A DNA stretch of 64,000 bases from Proteiniphilum acetatigenes DSM 18083. GTDB taxonomy: Bacteria > Bacteroidota > Bacteroidia > Bacteroidales > Dysgonomonadaceae. The notes under the pieces were generated by a model that was given only the letters and a program-made list of their open reading frames with translations, was not told the DNA's origin and did no database searches. The position numbers and the translations under genes are program-made. Positions 17,451-26,757 of the stretch are shown here, one piece after another. The stretch's first letter is position 1, and each line of letters opens with the position of its first letter. The stretch covers positions 434,001-498,000 of the forward strand of contig NZ_KB905692.1 of NCBI RefSeq assembly GCF_000380985.1, given 5' to 3'.

Positions 17451-17757
17451 CTATATCTTACTTATTATTTGAATGTACTTACCTTTCGCTTTGGCTTCGA
17501 GATACAAGCGATATAGACTCCCTTTTTCGTCTAAAGACCCGAAGACAACTTTATCTGCTATCTCAATGATATAATTGTTTCGGGTAAAACAACTTTGTCG
17601 GGATTGACGCATTATCGTCTGCGAAACAGGTGAAATAAGTAGAAGTCGCTTCTCTTTCAAAGGATTTTGCAAAAGATCGGGGATTTGTTTGTAAAGCACC
17701 CTCCCCATAACCAATATGATGGGTTGCTCAGTATGGCTATCGGAGAAATTTTCCTAC
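17451..17757 (-). pseudogene. C-terminal remnant of a DprA/Smf-like protein
   Basis: An 87- to 101-codon open stretch without a credible start (TTG at 17714 is the first option). It reads HTEQPIILVMGRVLYKQIPD, KRLLLISPVSQTIMRQ, then FTRNNYIIEIADKVVFGSLD and KGSLYRLYLEAKAKGKYIQI. The pattern R-N-x-Y-I-I-x-x-A-D-x-V-V followed by G-S resembles the nucleotide-binding fold of DprA-like proteins. A stop interrupts the frame upstream, so only the end of a gene is left. The rest of 17400-17829 shows no other gene. Confidence 0.4.
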
Positions 17758-17829
17758 TGCTCAAAAAAGCTGTTTTTGGCAATTTCAGTAAATCATTATT
17801 TCCAGGAAAGGGCAAATTACATGGGAGTA

Positions 17830-18822
17830 CTAATTCTTTAACTCAAATGCATATAAATAATCAATTGGACGATGCGAATCGTCGGAACTCTGCTGCCAAC
17901 CAATCTCTTCGTGGCTTAAATCAATCATTTCCTGGGTAGAGAAATCTTTGAATTTGTCATTAATACTTTGTAGTATTTTCAGTTCCGGCTCTTCAAATAA
18001 CTTATCATTGAACTCTCTTGCAGGAAGATACCTTTCCCCCACTCCCCCATCAGAGAATATTTTGTTATACACTTTCAACAGATCAGTTTTTGTCAGATGT
18101 TCAAAAATACTATTAAAATTATCTGGGACAGGGCCCATATCAATCGCGTAATACTCCGATCCACTTATGGAGACACCATATTCTTTGAAAAAGGTAAAAT
18201 CCGCATAAAACAGTAACTTGTTCAATTTCGTTTTCCACGGTCGTTGATTGGTGCAGAAATATATAATCATTTCCACAAATTTCTCAAAATTCGGCTTGCC
18301 AAATCCGGTGAACCTACTTCGCCGCTTACCGTCAAAAAGATAGTTTCTGACTACTGCTTCTTCCTTATCAGCCTTATCAATCAATCTTTCCGCATTGCGT
18401 CTTGCTTTTTCCAGAGCACTACCTTCCAATGCGTGAGAAAGATCAATCATATCGAGAAATTTTCTCGGGTCGGCAGCCATTTGAATCAATCGGGCATTGG
18501 CTTGGGTAGGCACCTCTCCCGCTTCATATTGCCGGTATGTGTTGTCTCCGAATCCCAAAACATGCGACATTTTTATTGCCGATAGATCATATTTTTCCCG
18601 TATGGATTTTATCTCATCGGGATAGGGAATATTATATTTCTCCCTATATTGATTGATGACCTGATTGTAATTCAATTGCGCGAAATGTTCATCTTCGAAC
18701 TCTTCACCCGTATCTTCACACTTCCATGTATGAAAACATACCTTGAACGTTTCTTTCCGGAATGTCATATCACGCCATTCCTTCCGAACGAACATTTCTT
18801 TCTCTGTAAACGGACTTAACAT
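17830..18822 (-). CDS. Antitoxin with XRE-type HTH and Panacea (DUF4065/SocA) domain
   Basis: A 330-aa protein. Residues about 24-66 resemble the N-terminus of MqsA/YgiT-type antitoxins (VCFHTWKCEDTGEEFEDEHF, then NQVINQYREKYNIPYPDEI) but keep only Cys29 and Cys35, so a full zinc ribbon is unlikely. Residues 69-110 are an XRE-like helix-turn-helix (MSHVLGFGDNTYRQYEAGEV). Residues about 180-310 are the Panacea/DUF4065 domain (WKTKLNKLLFYADFTFFKEY, SEYYAIDMGPVPDNFNSIFE). Panacea domains neutralise many unrelated toxins by direct binding. It follows the toxin gene after 12 bases, the toxin-first order of mqsRA. Met at 18768 is an alternative start. Confidence 0.88.
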   Translation of the reverse strand: MLSPFTEKEMFVRKEWRDMTFRKETFKVCFHTWKCEDTGEEFEDEHFAQLNYNQVINQYREKYNIPYPDEIKSIREKYDLSAIKMSHVLGFGDNTYRQYEAGEVPTQANARLIQMAADPRKFLDMIDLSHALEGSALEKARRNAERLIDKADKEEAVVRNYLFDGKRRSRFTGFGKPNFEKFVEMIIYFCTNQRPWKTKLNKLLFYADFTFFKEYGVSISGSEYYAIDMGPVPDNFNSIFEHLTKTDLLKVYNKIFSDGGVGERYLPAREFNDKLFEEPELKILQSINDKFKDFSTQEMIDLSHEEIGWQQSSDDSHRPIDYLYAFELKN

Positions 18823-18834
18823 TGTTATTCAACT

Positions 18835-19182
18835 TTAATCTTTAAAAGGATAGATGATGGGATGCTCCGCTTTATGAAATGAGATACATATTACGTTTCT
18901 TTTGGTGACAGAGATTTTTATATACACTTCAATACCTTTTACTATTTTACCGAAAGCCACCATTTCGTATTGCTCGTGATAGACTCCTTCTTCTATTCTG
19001 TAGAAATCTTCAGCCTTCAATTGTAAAATTACTTCCTTCCGCTTATCCGGAGGTATATCCAAATCAAGCAATGCTTGCGCATTCTTTTCCCGCTGGTTCA
19101 GGAACATAAAGGTTATCAAACCGCAAGCTTCTTTGGTCCTGATCTCTTCCAAGAACTTCTCAACGTCTTGTCTGGTTCTCAT
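18835..19182 (-). CDS. MqsR-like toxin of a toxin-antitoxin pair
   Basis: A 115-aa protein. The C-terminal half matches the RelE-like fold of MqsR ribonucleases: VILQLKAEDFYRIEEGVYHE aligns with the MqsR segment around its L-S-E-x-D-F-Y motif, and KIVKGIEVYIKISVTKRNVI corresponds to the following K-I-T strand and ends ISFHKAE. MqsR cleaves mRNA, mainly at GCU. Identification rests on short motif similarity and on the neighbouring antitoxin. The promoter is 10 bases upstream, so the leader is very short. Confidence 0.72.
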   Translation of the reverse strand: MRTRQDVEKFLEEIRTKEACGLITFMFLNQREKNAQALLDLDIPPDKRKEVILQLKAEDFYRIEEGVYHEQYEMVAFGKIVKGIEVYIKISVTKRNVICISFHKAEHPIIYPFKD

Positions 19183-19192
19183 TATGGTAACG

Positions 19193-19266
19193 CAAAGATA
19201 TAGTATAATGTTTATATATACAACTAAAAAGTTGATATTTTATTTATATATACGAGTATTATCAAC
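19193..19266 (-). promoter_or_regulatory. Promoter and putative operator of the toxin-antitoxin pair
   Basis: Read on the minus strand, a -7 box TATCTTTG (19193-19200) lies 20 bases from TTG (19221-19223). That TTG is part of the perfect palindrome CAACTTTTTAGTTG (19221-19234). A second, wider inverted repeat pairs GTTGATA (19231-19237) with TATCAAC (19260-19266). Such palindromes over the -33 region fit autoregulation by the HTH antitoxin. The remaining bases to 19474 show no gene. Confidence 0.55.
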
Positions 19267-19474
19267 TAAAAAATCTATTTTAGCGCAAGGTTTTTTTCAT
19301 TCAATTATATCAATCTTTAATCCGAGATTTAATTGTTTGAATATTATCGTAAATCTGAGCCATTTGGTATAAATTATTTTCTTCTTGCAAATCTACAAAA
19401 TAAACCTGAAGAAATGTTTATTAACATGGATTTGATTTCATAATAAGATAATTGGAAAATATGCTCCATATATG

Positions 19475-19506
19475 AAAAAACCGGCCCTTTTCAGAGCCGG
19501 TTTTTT
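19475..19506 (-). terminator. Bidirectional-looking terminator of mdh
   Basis: The stem AAAACCGGC...GCCGGTTTT has a 10-base loop and is flanked by A and T runs on both sides. It lies 37 bases after the mdh stop on the minus strand. Confidence 0.85.
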
Positions 19507-19543
19507 AACTATACTGTATAATATTAGGGCAAACTTCCTTTTC

Positions 19544-20542
19544 TTACAGATTCGGATTTACGCTGTTCCACTGATCTACCGGCGGGATAATACCCATAGC
19601 GATCACTTCGTCGCGCAGTTTCACCAGGTGTCCGTAGCTCTGTTTCAGTGCAGCGATTTCGGCATCGGTACCTTTCACTTCACCAAAAGAAACACCGTTC
19701 TTGTCAAGTGTAGTCTCCATCGCCATCATGATATGTTCGAATCCGGGGATGTTTACATAGCATCCTGACGGCCAACGGAAAGCATCACCACCCATAGTAG
19801 CACGGATCATCTCAACAGAGGTATAAGAAGGGCTCTGGAAAGAAGAACGGCCACGCAGTTTGATGATATTGGCACCACCTTTGGTTACGCGTGTTTTTAA
19901 TTCAGCCCATGCTTCGTTAGTCAGCGCGTCTGTTCCAATAAGTTCAGTAAGCGGTTTACCATCTATTTTAGCAGTAGAAGCGAAAACAGCCATCTGTTCG
20001 CCGTGACCGCCATAAGTGCGGGCACCGGTAACTTTGCTCTGCTCAACACCGAAATGTTTTGCCAACTCGCTTTGCAGACGGGTGCTGTCCAATGCTGCCA
20101 AGGTAGTCACCTGTGACGGCTTCAGGCCTGAATAGATCAGTGCTACCAATCCGGTAATATCGGCCGGATTGAAGATGATGGTCAGATGTTTCAGGTCGGG
20201 ACAATATGCCTTGATATCTTTTCCGAGTTGTGCAGCGATCTCAGCATTACCTTTCAGCAGGTCTTCGCGGGTCATCCCGTCTTTACGGGGTGCACCACCT
20301 GAAGAGATCATGTATTTGGAACCGGTAAATGCTTCTTTCACATCTGTGGAGTAGGTGAAGTTTACTCCTTCGAAACCGCAGTGACGCATCTCTTCCACTA
20401 CCCCTTCGAGACCGAGTGCAAACGGGTCATAAAGACAGATATTGGGCGTTAAACGCATCATGGCAGCTGTTTGCACCATATTGGAACCGATCATGCCGGC
20501 AGCTCCTACAATCGTTAATTTGTCGTTCGTCAGAAAGCTCAT
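19544..20542 (-). CDS. mdh: Malate dehydrogenase
   Basis: A 332-aa NAD-dependent enzyme converting malate and oxaloacetate. The start at 20542 (MSFLTNDKLTIVGAAGMIGS) puts the Rossmann Gly-rich loop at residues 11-19; the longer frame to 20602 adds a non-conserved tail and is rejected. Substrate and catalytic segments are visible: MISSGGAPRKDGMTREDLLK (Arg), FNPADITG, LDSTRLQSELAKHFGV (Arg) and TYGGHGEQMAVF (catalytic His). In fermenting Bacteroidales it serves the reductive branch from oxaloacetate to fumarate. Monocistronic, with a structured leader region upstream and a terminator downstream. Confidence 0.95.
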   Translation of the reverse strand: MSFLTNDKLTIVGAAGMIGSNMVQTAAMMRLTPNICLYDPFALGLEGVVEEMRHCGFEGVNFTYSTDVKEAFTGSKYMISSGGAPRKDGMTREDLLKGNAEIAAQLGKDIKAYCPDLKHLTIIFNPADITGLVALIYSGLKPSQVTTLAALDSTRLQSELAKHFGVEQSKVTGARTYGGHGEQMAVFASTAKIDGKPLTELIGTDALTNEAWAELKTRVTKGGANIIKLRGRSSFQSPSYTSVEMIRATMGGDAFRWPSGCYVNIPGFEHIMMAMETTLDKNGVSFGEVKGTDAEIAALKQSYGHLVKLRDEVIAMGIIPPVDQWNSVNPNL

Positions 20543-20599
20543 AATTGATTTATATTTGAATGTTAATAATACCTCTTGTAAAAGTGTAATTTGAAGCGT

Positions 20600-20768
20600 C
20601 AAATATAGCGAAAGCCGAGTGAAAAGCCAAGCTTGCTTGAACTATTCCGTTAAGAGAGCGCAGAACGAGTTTACTCGTTTTGCCGAACGCAGGAATAGTC
20701 TAACTTGTTGAACTTTTCCGAGGCGCATCCTATATTCTGCAAATATACAAAATGTTACCGAACCCAAA
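20600..20768 (-). promoter_or_regulatory. Two promoter-like motifs flanking a structured repeat upstream of mdh
   Basis: On the minus strand, TATATTTG occurs at 20740-20747 (with TTTG 17 bases further upstream) and again at 20600-20607 (with TTG about 20 bases upstream). Either could start mdh transcription. The 130 bases between them contain nested inverted repeats: the perfect palindrome AACGAGTTTACTCGTT (20664-20679) inside the arms ACTATTCC (20641-20648) and GGAATAGT (20692-20699). If the distal promoter is used, this structure is in the mRNA leader. Confidence 0.5.
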
Positions 20769-20806
20769 GGCATCCCAACTAATAATAAACCCTAAAAAGG
20801 AACGAC

Positions 20807-23008
20807 CTACAGGAGGCTCCATGCTGCTGTTAAACCGGCCATCACGATCGCCACCATACTCATTAGCTTGATAAGGATATTGAGGGAGGGGCCGGAAGTA
20901 TCTTTAAACGGATCACCGACAGTATCACCCACCACAGTGGCCTTGTGTGCTTCGCTTCCTTTTCCGCCCAAATGACCTTCTTCGATATATTTCTTTGCAT
21001 TATCCCAGGCTCCACCTGAATTGGCCATAAAGACGGCAAGCACGAAACCGGCACCCAAACCGCCTGCCAGCAGTCCCATTACTCCGGCTACACCAAAAAT
21101 CAAACCGGTCAATACGGGTATGATAATAGCCAACAGCGAAGGCAACAACATCTCCCGCTGTGCCCCCTTGGTAGAGATAGCCACACAACGTGCATAGTCG
21201 GGCGTAGTTTCTCCTGTCATTATCCCTTTTATTTCACGGAACTGGCGGCGTACCTCTTCCACCATTTTTTGTGCCGCCCTGCCCACGGCATTCATCGTGA
21301 GTCCACAGAAAAGGAAGGCCATCATCGATCCGAGGAAAATGCCCGCGAGTACTTTCGGATTCATCAATGTAACCTGGAAATAGTTCATAAAATCGACAAA
21401 ACTGGCTTTGACCACCTCCACTGTGTCTCCGTCTGCCAATTCAAGCACATCGTCACCCAGGCGAAGCATGCCGATCCGTACCTCCTCCATATAGGATGCC
21501 AGTAACGCCAGTCCGGTGAGTGCCGCCGATCCTATGGCAAATCCTTTGCCGGTAGCGGCAGTAGTATTTCCCAATGCATCCAGCGCGTCGGTACGCTTTC
21601 TCACTTCCGGCTCCAGCCCGCTCATCTCCGCATTTCCACCGGCATTATCGGCGATAGGGCCATAAGCATCGGTAGCCAGGGTGATTCCCAGTGTGGAGAG
21701 CATCCCCACCGCAGCAATGGCGATACCGTATAATCCCATACTCAGGTTGCCTGCAGAGATCATATTCTGCACATCGAAACGAATGGCGGAAAGGTAGGAA
21801 ATCACAATAGCCAACACAATGGTAACCACCGGCACTACCGTGGATATAAACCCTGTTCCCATTCCGGAGATGATTACTGTAGCAGGGCCGGTTTGGGCAC
21901 TGGCAGCAATACCTCTTGTCGGCTTGTATGAATGTGATGTAAAATATTCAGTGCCCTGCCCGATGATAATCCCGGCAAGGAGACCGGCGATTACGGAGAA
22001 GGACAAGCCCAACCAGTTCGTGAAACCCAGCAGGTACAATATACCAAATGTGGCACCGGCGATCAGGATCGCGCTCACATTCACCCCTCTATTGAGGGAA
22101 TCCATCAATTGTTTTACAGAAGCATTTTCTTTGGTCCTTACCAAAAAGACCCCAAGAATGGAAAGAAACACACCAATGGCGGCAATAATCATAGGGGCAA
22201 ATACGGCATTCTTCTGCATCGATGGATTCATTATAAAGGCCGATGCTCCTAATGCAGCCGTGGAAAGGATAGAGCCGCAATAAGATTCATAGAGGTCGGC
22301 ACCCATTCCTGCCACGTCTCCCACATTGTCTCCCACATTATCGGCAATGGTAGCCGGATTACGAGGATCATCTTCAGGAATACCCGCTTCCACCTTTCCC
22401 ACCAGGTCGGCACCCACATCGGCTGCCTTGGTATAGATCCCGCCGCCTACACGGGCAAATAAGGCTTGTGTAGAAGCCCCCATCCCGAAGGTAAGCATGG
22501 TGGTAGTGATCATAATCAACTTATGCCCGGCATCGGCATCCTCCACAAAGTGATCCAGGATCAGATACCATGCAGAGATGTCGAGCAGTGCCAGCCCTAC
22601 TACCACAAGCCCCATCACGGCGCCCGACCGGAAAGCGACCTGCAGCCCGCTATTCAACGAACGGCGTACAGCATTGGCTGTCCTGGCCGATGCATAGGTA
22701 GCTGTCTTCATTCCGAAGAAACCCGCCAGTCCCGAGAAAAAACCGCCGGTTAGAAAAGCAAACGGCACCCAGTTGTTTTGTAAGCCAAAAAAGGCCATGA
22801 CAGCAAAAAGAAGAGCCAGCACAATAAATACTGCGGTCACCACTTTGTACTGTTGTTTAAGGTACGACATGGCACCCTCTCGAACGTGACGGGCAATGGT
22901 TTTCATTTTCTCCGTGCCCTCACTCTCCTTCATCATTCTCTTAAAGAAGTAATATGCAAAAATCAGCGCCACAATAGAGGCGACTGGTACAAGATAAAAG
23001 TAATTCAT
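20807..23008 (-). CDS. hppA: Membrane-bound ion-translocating pyrophosphatase (K+-dependent type)
   Basis: A 733-aa integral membrane protein with about 16 helices that splits pyrophosphate and pumps H+ or Na+ across the inner membrane. The pyrophosphate/Mg-binding loop is intact ([40 protein letters not shown]), as are the later Asp-rich loops ([39 protein letters not shown]). In the segment [10 protein letters not shown] the residue that is Lys in K+-independent enzymes is Ala, so this is a K+-dependent form; whether it pumps Na+ or H+ I cannot say with confidence. Divergent from the ROK gene. A TACTTTTG box is at 23089-23096 on the minus strand. Confidence 0.96.
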   Translation of the reverse strand: MNYFYLVPVASIVALIFAYYFFKRMMKESEGTEKMKTIARHVREGAMSYLKQQYKVVTAVFIVLALLFAVMAFFGLQNNWVPFAFLTGGFFSGLAGFFGMKTATYASARTANAVRRSLNSGLQVAFRSGAVMGLVVVGLALLDISAWYLILDHFVEDADAGHKLIMITTTMLTFGMGASTQALFARVGGGIYTKAADVGADLVGKVEAGIPEDDPRNPATIADNVGDNVGDVAGMGADLYESYCGSILSTAALGASAFIMNPSMQKNAVFAPMIIAAIGVFLSILGVFLVRTKENASVKQLMDSLNRGVNVSAILIAGATFGILYLLGFTNWLGLSFSVIAGLLAGIIIGQGTEYFTSHSYKPTRGIAASAQTGPATVIISGMGTGFISTVVPVVTIVLAIVISYLSAIRFDVQNMISAGNLSMGLYGIAIAAVGMLSTLGITLATDAYGPIADNAGGNAEMSGLEPEVRKRTDALDALGNTTAATGKGFAIGSAALTGLALLASYMEEVRIGMLRLGDDVLELADGDTVEVVKASFVDFMNYFQVTLMNPKVLAGIFLGSMMAFLFCGLTMNAVGRAAQKMVEEVRRQFREIKGIMTGETTPDYARCVAISTKGAQREMLLPSLLAIIIPVLTGLIFGVAGVMGLLAGGLGAGFVLAVFMANSGGAWDNAKKYIEEGHLGGKGSEAHKATVVGDTVGDPFKDTSGPSLNILIKLMSMVAIVMAGLTAAWSLL

Positions 23009-23243
23009 AGATTATTTATTTATAGTTTAATGTTATGTTTCTATTCCATAAACCAGGTCACTAAAAAAGGCATTATCACTATTTCGTACAAAAGTACCAA
23101 AAAAGAAAAGATCGGAAAGGCATATCACAAAGATTTCTTTATATTTTACCCTTATTAGATCATTTTTTTCAATTACATTAGGCTTTTTCTACTCTCGGCA
23201 AAACAAATAAATTTGTTCTGCACTCGCTTAACGAAAAAGTTCA

Positions 23244-23290
23244 TATCTTTGTTTGTTTTCATTGCAGAAACTCGTCCACCCAGGACGAGT
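23244..23290 (+). promoter_or_regulatory. -7 box and hairpin upstream of the ROK regulator gene
   Basis: TATCTTTG (23244-23251) is a good -7 box. The arms ACTCGTCC (23270-23277) and GGACGAGT (23283-23290) form a perfect 8-base stem with a 5-base loop in the leader, 55 bases before the start codon. It has no T run, so it is more likely an operator or a structured leader than a terminator. Confidence 0.45.
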
Positions 23291-23345
23291 AGTTTCACAG
23301 TAATGGATTAGAGTGATCTGGATTTGCATACTAAACAGATATATC

Positions 23346-24551
23346 ATGGTAAAGAATTTTCTTTTAAAAAGCGATAAAAGCCCGAAAAATGTTCAGATAA
23401 AGAAAGACATTATCAATCACTTTATCACTACAGGGAATGACACCATCGCCGAATTATCCAAAGAGCTCGACCTCAGTGTACCCACTATAACCAAATTTAT
23501 AGCCGAACTCAAGGATCAGGGATTGATAGCCGAGTTCGGCAAGATTCAGACGACCGGCGGGAGACATCCGAGCGTGTACGGATTAAATCCTACTTCCGCT
23601 TATTTTGTAGGAGTGGATATGAGCCGGCATCACCTGAACATAGCTCTGATGGATTTTACTGGAAATATAGTTGAATATCAGATGAGTATTCCCTACACTT
23701 ATGAAAATACAACGGAATCATTTGATCTTCTTTGCGACCACATCCAGAAATTTATTGACAAGACCGGAGAACTCAAAAAAAAGATTTTCAACATCAGCCT
23801 GAATATCTCAGGCCGTGTAAATCCCGAATCGGGATATAGTTACAGCAGTTTTTATTTCAGCGAAAACCCTATCAGTGAAACACTTACAAAAAAGTTAAAT
23901 TACAATGTAGGAATTGATAACGACACGCGTGCCATGGCCTATGGCGAGTATATGAAGGGTGTATCGGAAGGGGAACAGAATGTCATTTTTGTAAATATTT
24001 CCTGGGGGTTGGGTATTGGTATTATTATCGACGGCAAGCCCTATTACGGGAAATCAGGTTTTTCCGGTGAATTCGGCCATTTTCCGATTTTCGAGAATGA
24101 GATTCTCTGTCATTGCGGGAAAAAAGGATGCCTCGAAACAGAAGCATCCGGTTTAGCAATACACAGAATGGTGATGGAGCGTATCTCGAAAGGAGAAAGT
24201 ACTCTCCTCACAGAGCAGATAAAAGATATCAATAAACTCACCCTTACCGACATTATCAAGGCCACCAATATGGAAGATCCTCTCTGTATCGAGATCGTGG
24301 AAGAGGTGGGGTATAAATTGGGTAAATATATTGCCGGCCTCATCAATATCTTCAATCCGGAGTTGGTAATTATTGGCGGACAAGTAGCCGAAACAGAAGG
24401 ATTTATCATGCTACCCATACGGAGTTCCATCAGAAAACACTCCTTGAATCTGGTCAATAAAGATACCCGGATCGTGACATCAAAACTGAAGAATAAGGCC
24501 GGGATCATCGGTGCCTGCATGATTGCCCGAAGCCGCCTGTTTAACGAATAA
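23346..24551 (+). CDS. ROK-family transcriptional regulator
   Basis: A 401-aa protein. The start at 23346 (MVKNFLLKSDKSPKNVQIKK) is preferred over 23313, which adds a non-conserved stretch. Residues about 15-80 are a winged helix-turn-helix (AELSKELDLSVPTITKFIAE, LIAEFGKIQTTGGRHPSVYG). The rest is a ROK sugar-kinase-like fold with VGVDMSRHHLNIALMDFTG, the ExGH motif GEFGHFPI and the zinc motif CHCGKKGCLE. NagC/Mlc-like proteins of this type repress sugar-uptake genes until a sugar binds. No sugar operon is adjacent, so the targets are unknown. Its end overlaps the end of the convergent peptidase gene by 11 bases. Confidence 0.92.
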   Translation: MVKNFLLKSDKSPKNVQIKKDIINHFITTGNDTIAELSKELDLSVPTITKFIAELKDQGLIAEFGKIQTTGGRHPSVYGLNPTSAYFVGVDMSRHHLNIALMDFTGNIVEYQMSIPYTYENTTESFDLLCDHIQKFIDKTGELKKKIFNISLNISGRVNPESGYSYSSFYFSENPISETLTKKLNYNVGIDNDTRAMAYGEYMKGVSEGEQNVIFVNISWGLGIGIIIDGKPYYGKSGFSGEFGHFPIFENEILCHCGKKGCLETEASGLAIHRMVMERISKGESTLLTEQIKDINKLTLTDIIKATNMEDPLCIEIVEEVGYKLGKYIAGLINIFNPELVIIGGQVAETEGFIMLPIRSSIRKHSLNLVNKDTRIVTSKLKNKAGIIGACMIARSRLFNE

Positions 24552-26757
24552 GTTCCAACTCTTCTATCAGATGGTCGGCTCCTGCGAACTTATCGATCAC
24601 AAAAAGCACATATCGGATATCTACGATGATACTTCTCTGGTAATCGGGTAAATACTGTATATCCCCTCCTACTCCTTCCCAGTTCCGGTCAAAATTGATC
24701 CCGATCAGGTCTCCTTTACCGTTCAACACAGGGCTTCCGGAGTTACCGCCTGTAGTATGGGTAGTAGCCACGAAATTGACCGGCATATTACCGTCGGCCA
24801 GGGCATAGCTACCGAAATCCTTTTCCAGGTAAAGAGTTTTCAGTTTTTCCGCCACAACAAACTCCCAGTTATCAGGATCCTCTTTTTCCATCACACCTTT
24901 CAGAGTGGTCTGATGGGCATAAGTGACCGCATCACGGGGCTGGTAGCCTTTCACCTGCCCGTAAGTAAGCCTCAATGTAAGATTAGCATCGGGAAAATGG
25001 GTATAGGGTCCGTCCATGGCAAGAATCCCTTCCATATAGGTACGGCGCGCCAGGGAGAACGGTACATCGTATTTACTTAGTTGAGTGCCGAGCGAAAGTG
25101 CTTCTTCGGTCACCGAACGGGCAAACAGGAACATAGGATCATTCCTCAGTTGCTCCATCTTAGCCTTATCGGAGATGAACGCCCGGGGATCGGAATAAAA
25201 CAAGTCCCAATTCTCCCTGTTTCCAAATAGAGACCGATCAAAAATATAATCAATAAATGCCTCCACATCCCCATTGAACCGGGTATAAAGAATATTGAAG
25301 AAAGCAGGTTGTTTTTCAATGCCAATCAACCGGGTATATTCGGTGAGCATGGCCACAGAAACCCTTTTATCTACATCAATATTGTAATCTTTATCGGCAA
25401 ATAAGTTATAATCCTGCTCCAGTTGCAGGACTGCGTCCTCTATACCATCCGGAACGTTGGAATCCGCCCCTTCGGCCGCAGCACTGTCCACCGCTTGTGT
25501 CAGCATATTCCATCCCCTTTGAGGCACATTGGCAAATTCCACAGCCCGTATGATTCCTTCATTGAGCATCCAGCTTCTGTAACGTAGATCGGCTCTTTCA
25601 TCAACTATTCGTTCAATTTCTTTCAGCGCCTCAATATATTCAGGTTTTCGATTATTTTTTGCCCATTCCGACAAACGATTCTGCTGTTCCAGCTTCAACT
25701 GTTCGAAATCGCGCATATCAATAGCCCAGTTGGTACCAATGGCATTTTTATAGGCATTGGTGGAGCCGGAATATTTAGCTGCATACTGGATCTTTACAGC
25801 CGGATCGTTCAGCATCTCCTCCAACATAGCCTTCTGGCGCACTTCCCGCATATCGATACGTACCCTGTTATCGATATCTCTTCGTTCGGCTACTTCCCAT
25901 GAGGTATAGTACTTATGGGTTGTACCGGGAAATCCCATAATCATCGCAAAGTCGCTCTCTTCAACCCCTCCGGCAGATATTTTCAACCATCGTTTGGGTT
26001 TTAGCGGTACATTCTCCGGCGAGTAATCGGCCGGATTTCCCTCTTTGTCAGCATAGATACGGAACAACGCAAAATCGCCCGTATGGCGTGGCCACATCCA
26101 GTTATCGGTATCGGCACCAAACTTGCCGATGGAACTCGGCGGAGCACCAACAAGGCGAATATCAGAATAGATCTTTTTGGTAAACATATAGTATTGATTA
26201 CCGTTAAAGAAAGGCTTTATCTCCACTTCGGTACCGGGGACGGCCAGGAGTTCCTCTCCTGCTTTCTCCCGTGCAATCCGGTTAAGATAAGAGGGCGAAA
26301 GAAAGAAAACACCATCGGTATCCTGCTTTTTATCCCTTTCAAGGCACTGTTTCACATAATCGGTCACATCTTCCATACGGTCGATAAAGGCAACAGTCAA
26401 CCCGGGGTTGGGAAGTTCTTCGGTTCTGGTCATTGCCCAGAAACCGTCATCCAGATAATTATTTTCTAAAGAACTATGATTCTGTATCTGCCCATACCCA
26501 CAGTGATGATTGGTGAGTACCAATCCCTCTGACGAGATTACTTCTCCTGTACATCCTCTTCCGAAAAAGACGACTGCATCCTTCAATGAAATACCGTCAG
26601 GATCATAAATATCGTAGTCCTCCAGTTCCAGCCCAAGTTTCTGCATCTCGGCTAACTTTTGTTGTTTCAACAGATGGAGCATCCACATCCCCTCATCGGC
26701 AGAAGCAGTAAAGATAAATGAGCAACACAGAAGCAGATATAACACCAATTTCTTCAT
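24541..26757 (-). CDS. S46-family dipeptidyl-peptidase, DPP11 type (Asp/Glu-specific)
   Basis: A 738-aa periplasmic or surface serine peptidase with a signal peptide (residues 1-20, ending TASA). It removes dipeptides from peptide N-termini. The catalytic His is His85 in VLTNHHCGYG, the Asp lies in DTDNWMWPRHTGDFALFRIY, and the Ser is Ser673 in TTGGNSGSP. Eighteen residues after the Ser there is an Arg (NFDRNWEG); this position is Arg in Asp/Glu-specific DPP11 and Gly in DPP7, so I assign DPP11. Length and the 65 residues after the catalytic Ser agree with Porphyromonas DPP11. It feeds amino-acid fermentation, as does the neighbouring glutaminase. Confidence 0.93.
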   Translation of the reverse strand: MKKLVLYLLLCCSFIFTASADEGMWMLHLLKQQKLAEMQKLGLELEDYDIYDPDGISLKDAVVFFGRGCTGEVISSEGLVLTNHHCGYGQIQNHSSLENNYLDDGFWAMTRTEELPNPGLTVAFIDRMEDVTDYVKQCLERDKKQDTDGVFFLSPSYLNRIAREKAGEELLAVPGTEVEIKPFFNGNQYYMFTKKIYSDIRLVGAPPSSIGKFGADTDNWMWPRHTGDFALFRIYADKEGNPADYSPENVPLKPKRWLKISAGGVEESDFAMIMGFPGTTHKYYTSWEVAERRDIDNRVRIDMREVRQKAMLEEMLNDPAVKIQYAAKYSGSTNAYKNAIGTNWAIDMRDFEQLKLEQQNRLSEWAKNNRKPEYIEALKEIERIVDERADLRYRSWMLNEGIIRAVEFANVPQRGWNMLTQAVDSAAAEGADSNVPDGIEDAVLQLEQDYNLFADKDYNIDVDKRVSVAMLTEYTRLIGIEKQPAFFNILYTRFNGDVEAFIDYIFDRSLFGNRENWDLFYSDPRAFISDKAKMEQLRNDPMFLFARSVTEEALSLGTQLSKYDVPFSLARRTYMEGILAMDGPYTHFPDANLTLRLTYGQVKGYQPRDAVTYAHQTTLKGVMEKEDPDNWEFVVAEKLKTLYLEKDFGSYALADGNMPVNFVATTHTTGGNSGSPVLNGKGDLIGINFDRNWEGVGGDIQYLPDYQRSIIVDIRYVLFVIDKFAGADHLIEELELIR

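Noticed and set aside
20543-20602. Upstream start for malate dehydrogenase
   Set aside because: The extension adds 20 residues before the conserved Rossmann start and overlaps promoter-like sequence.
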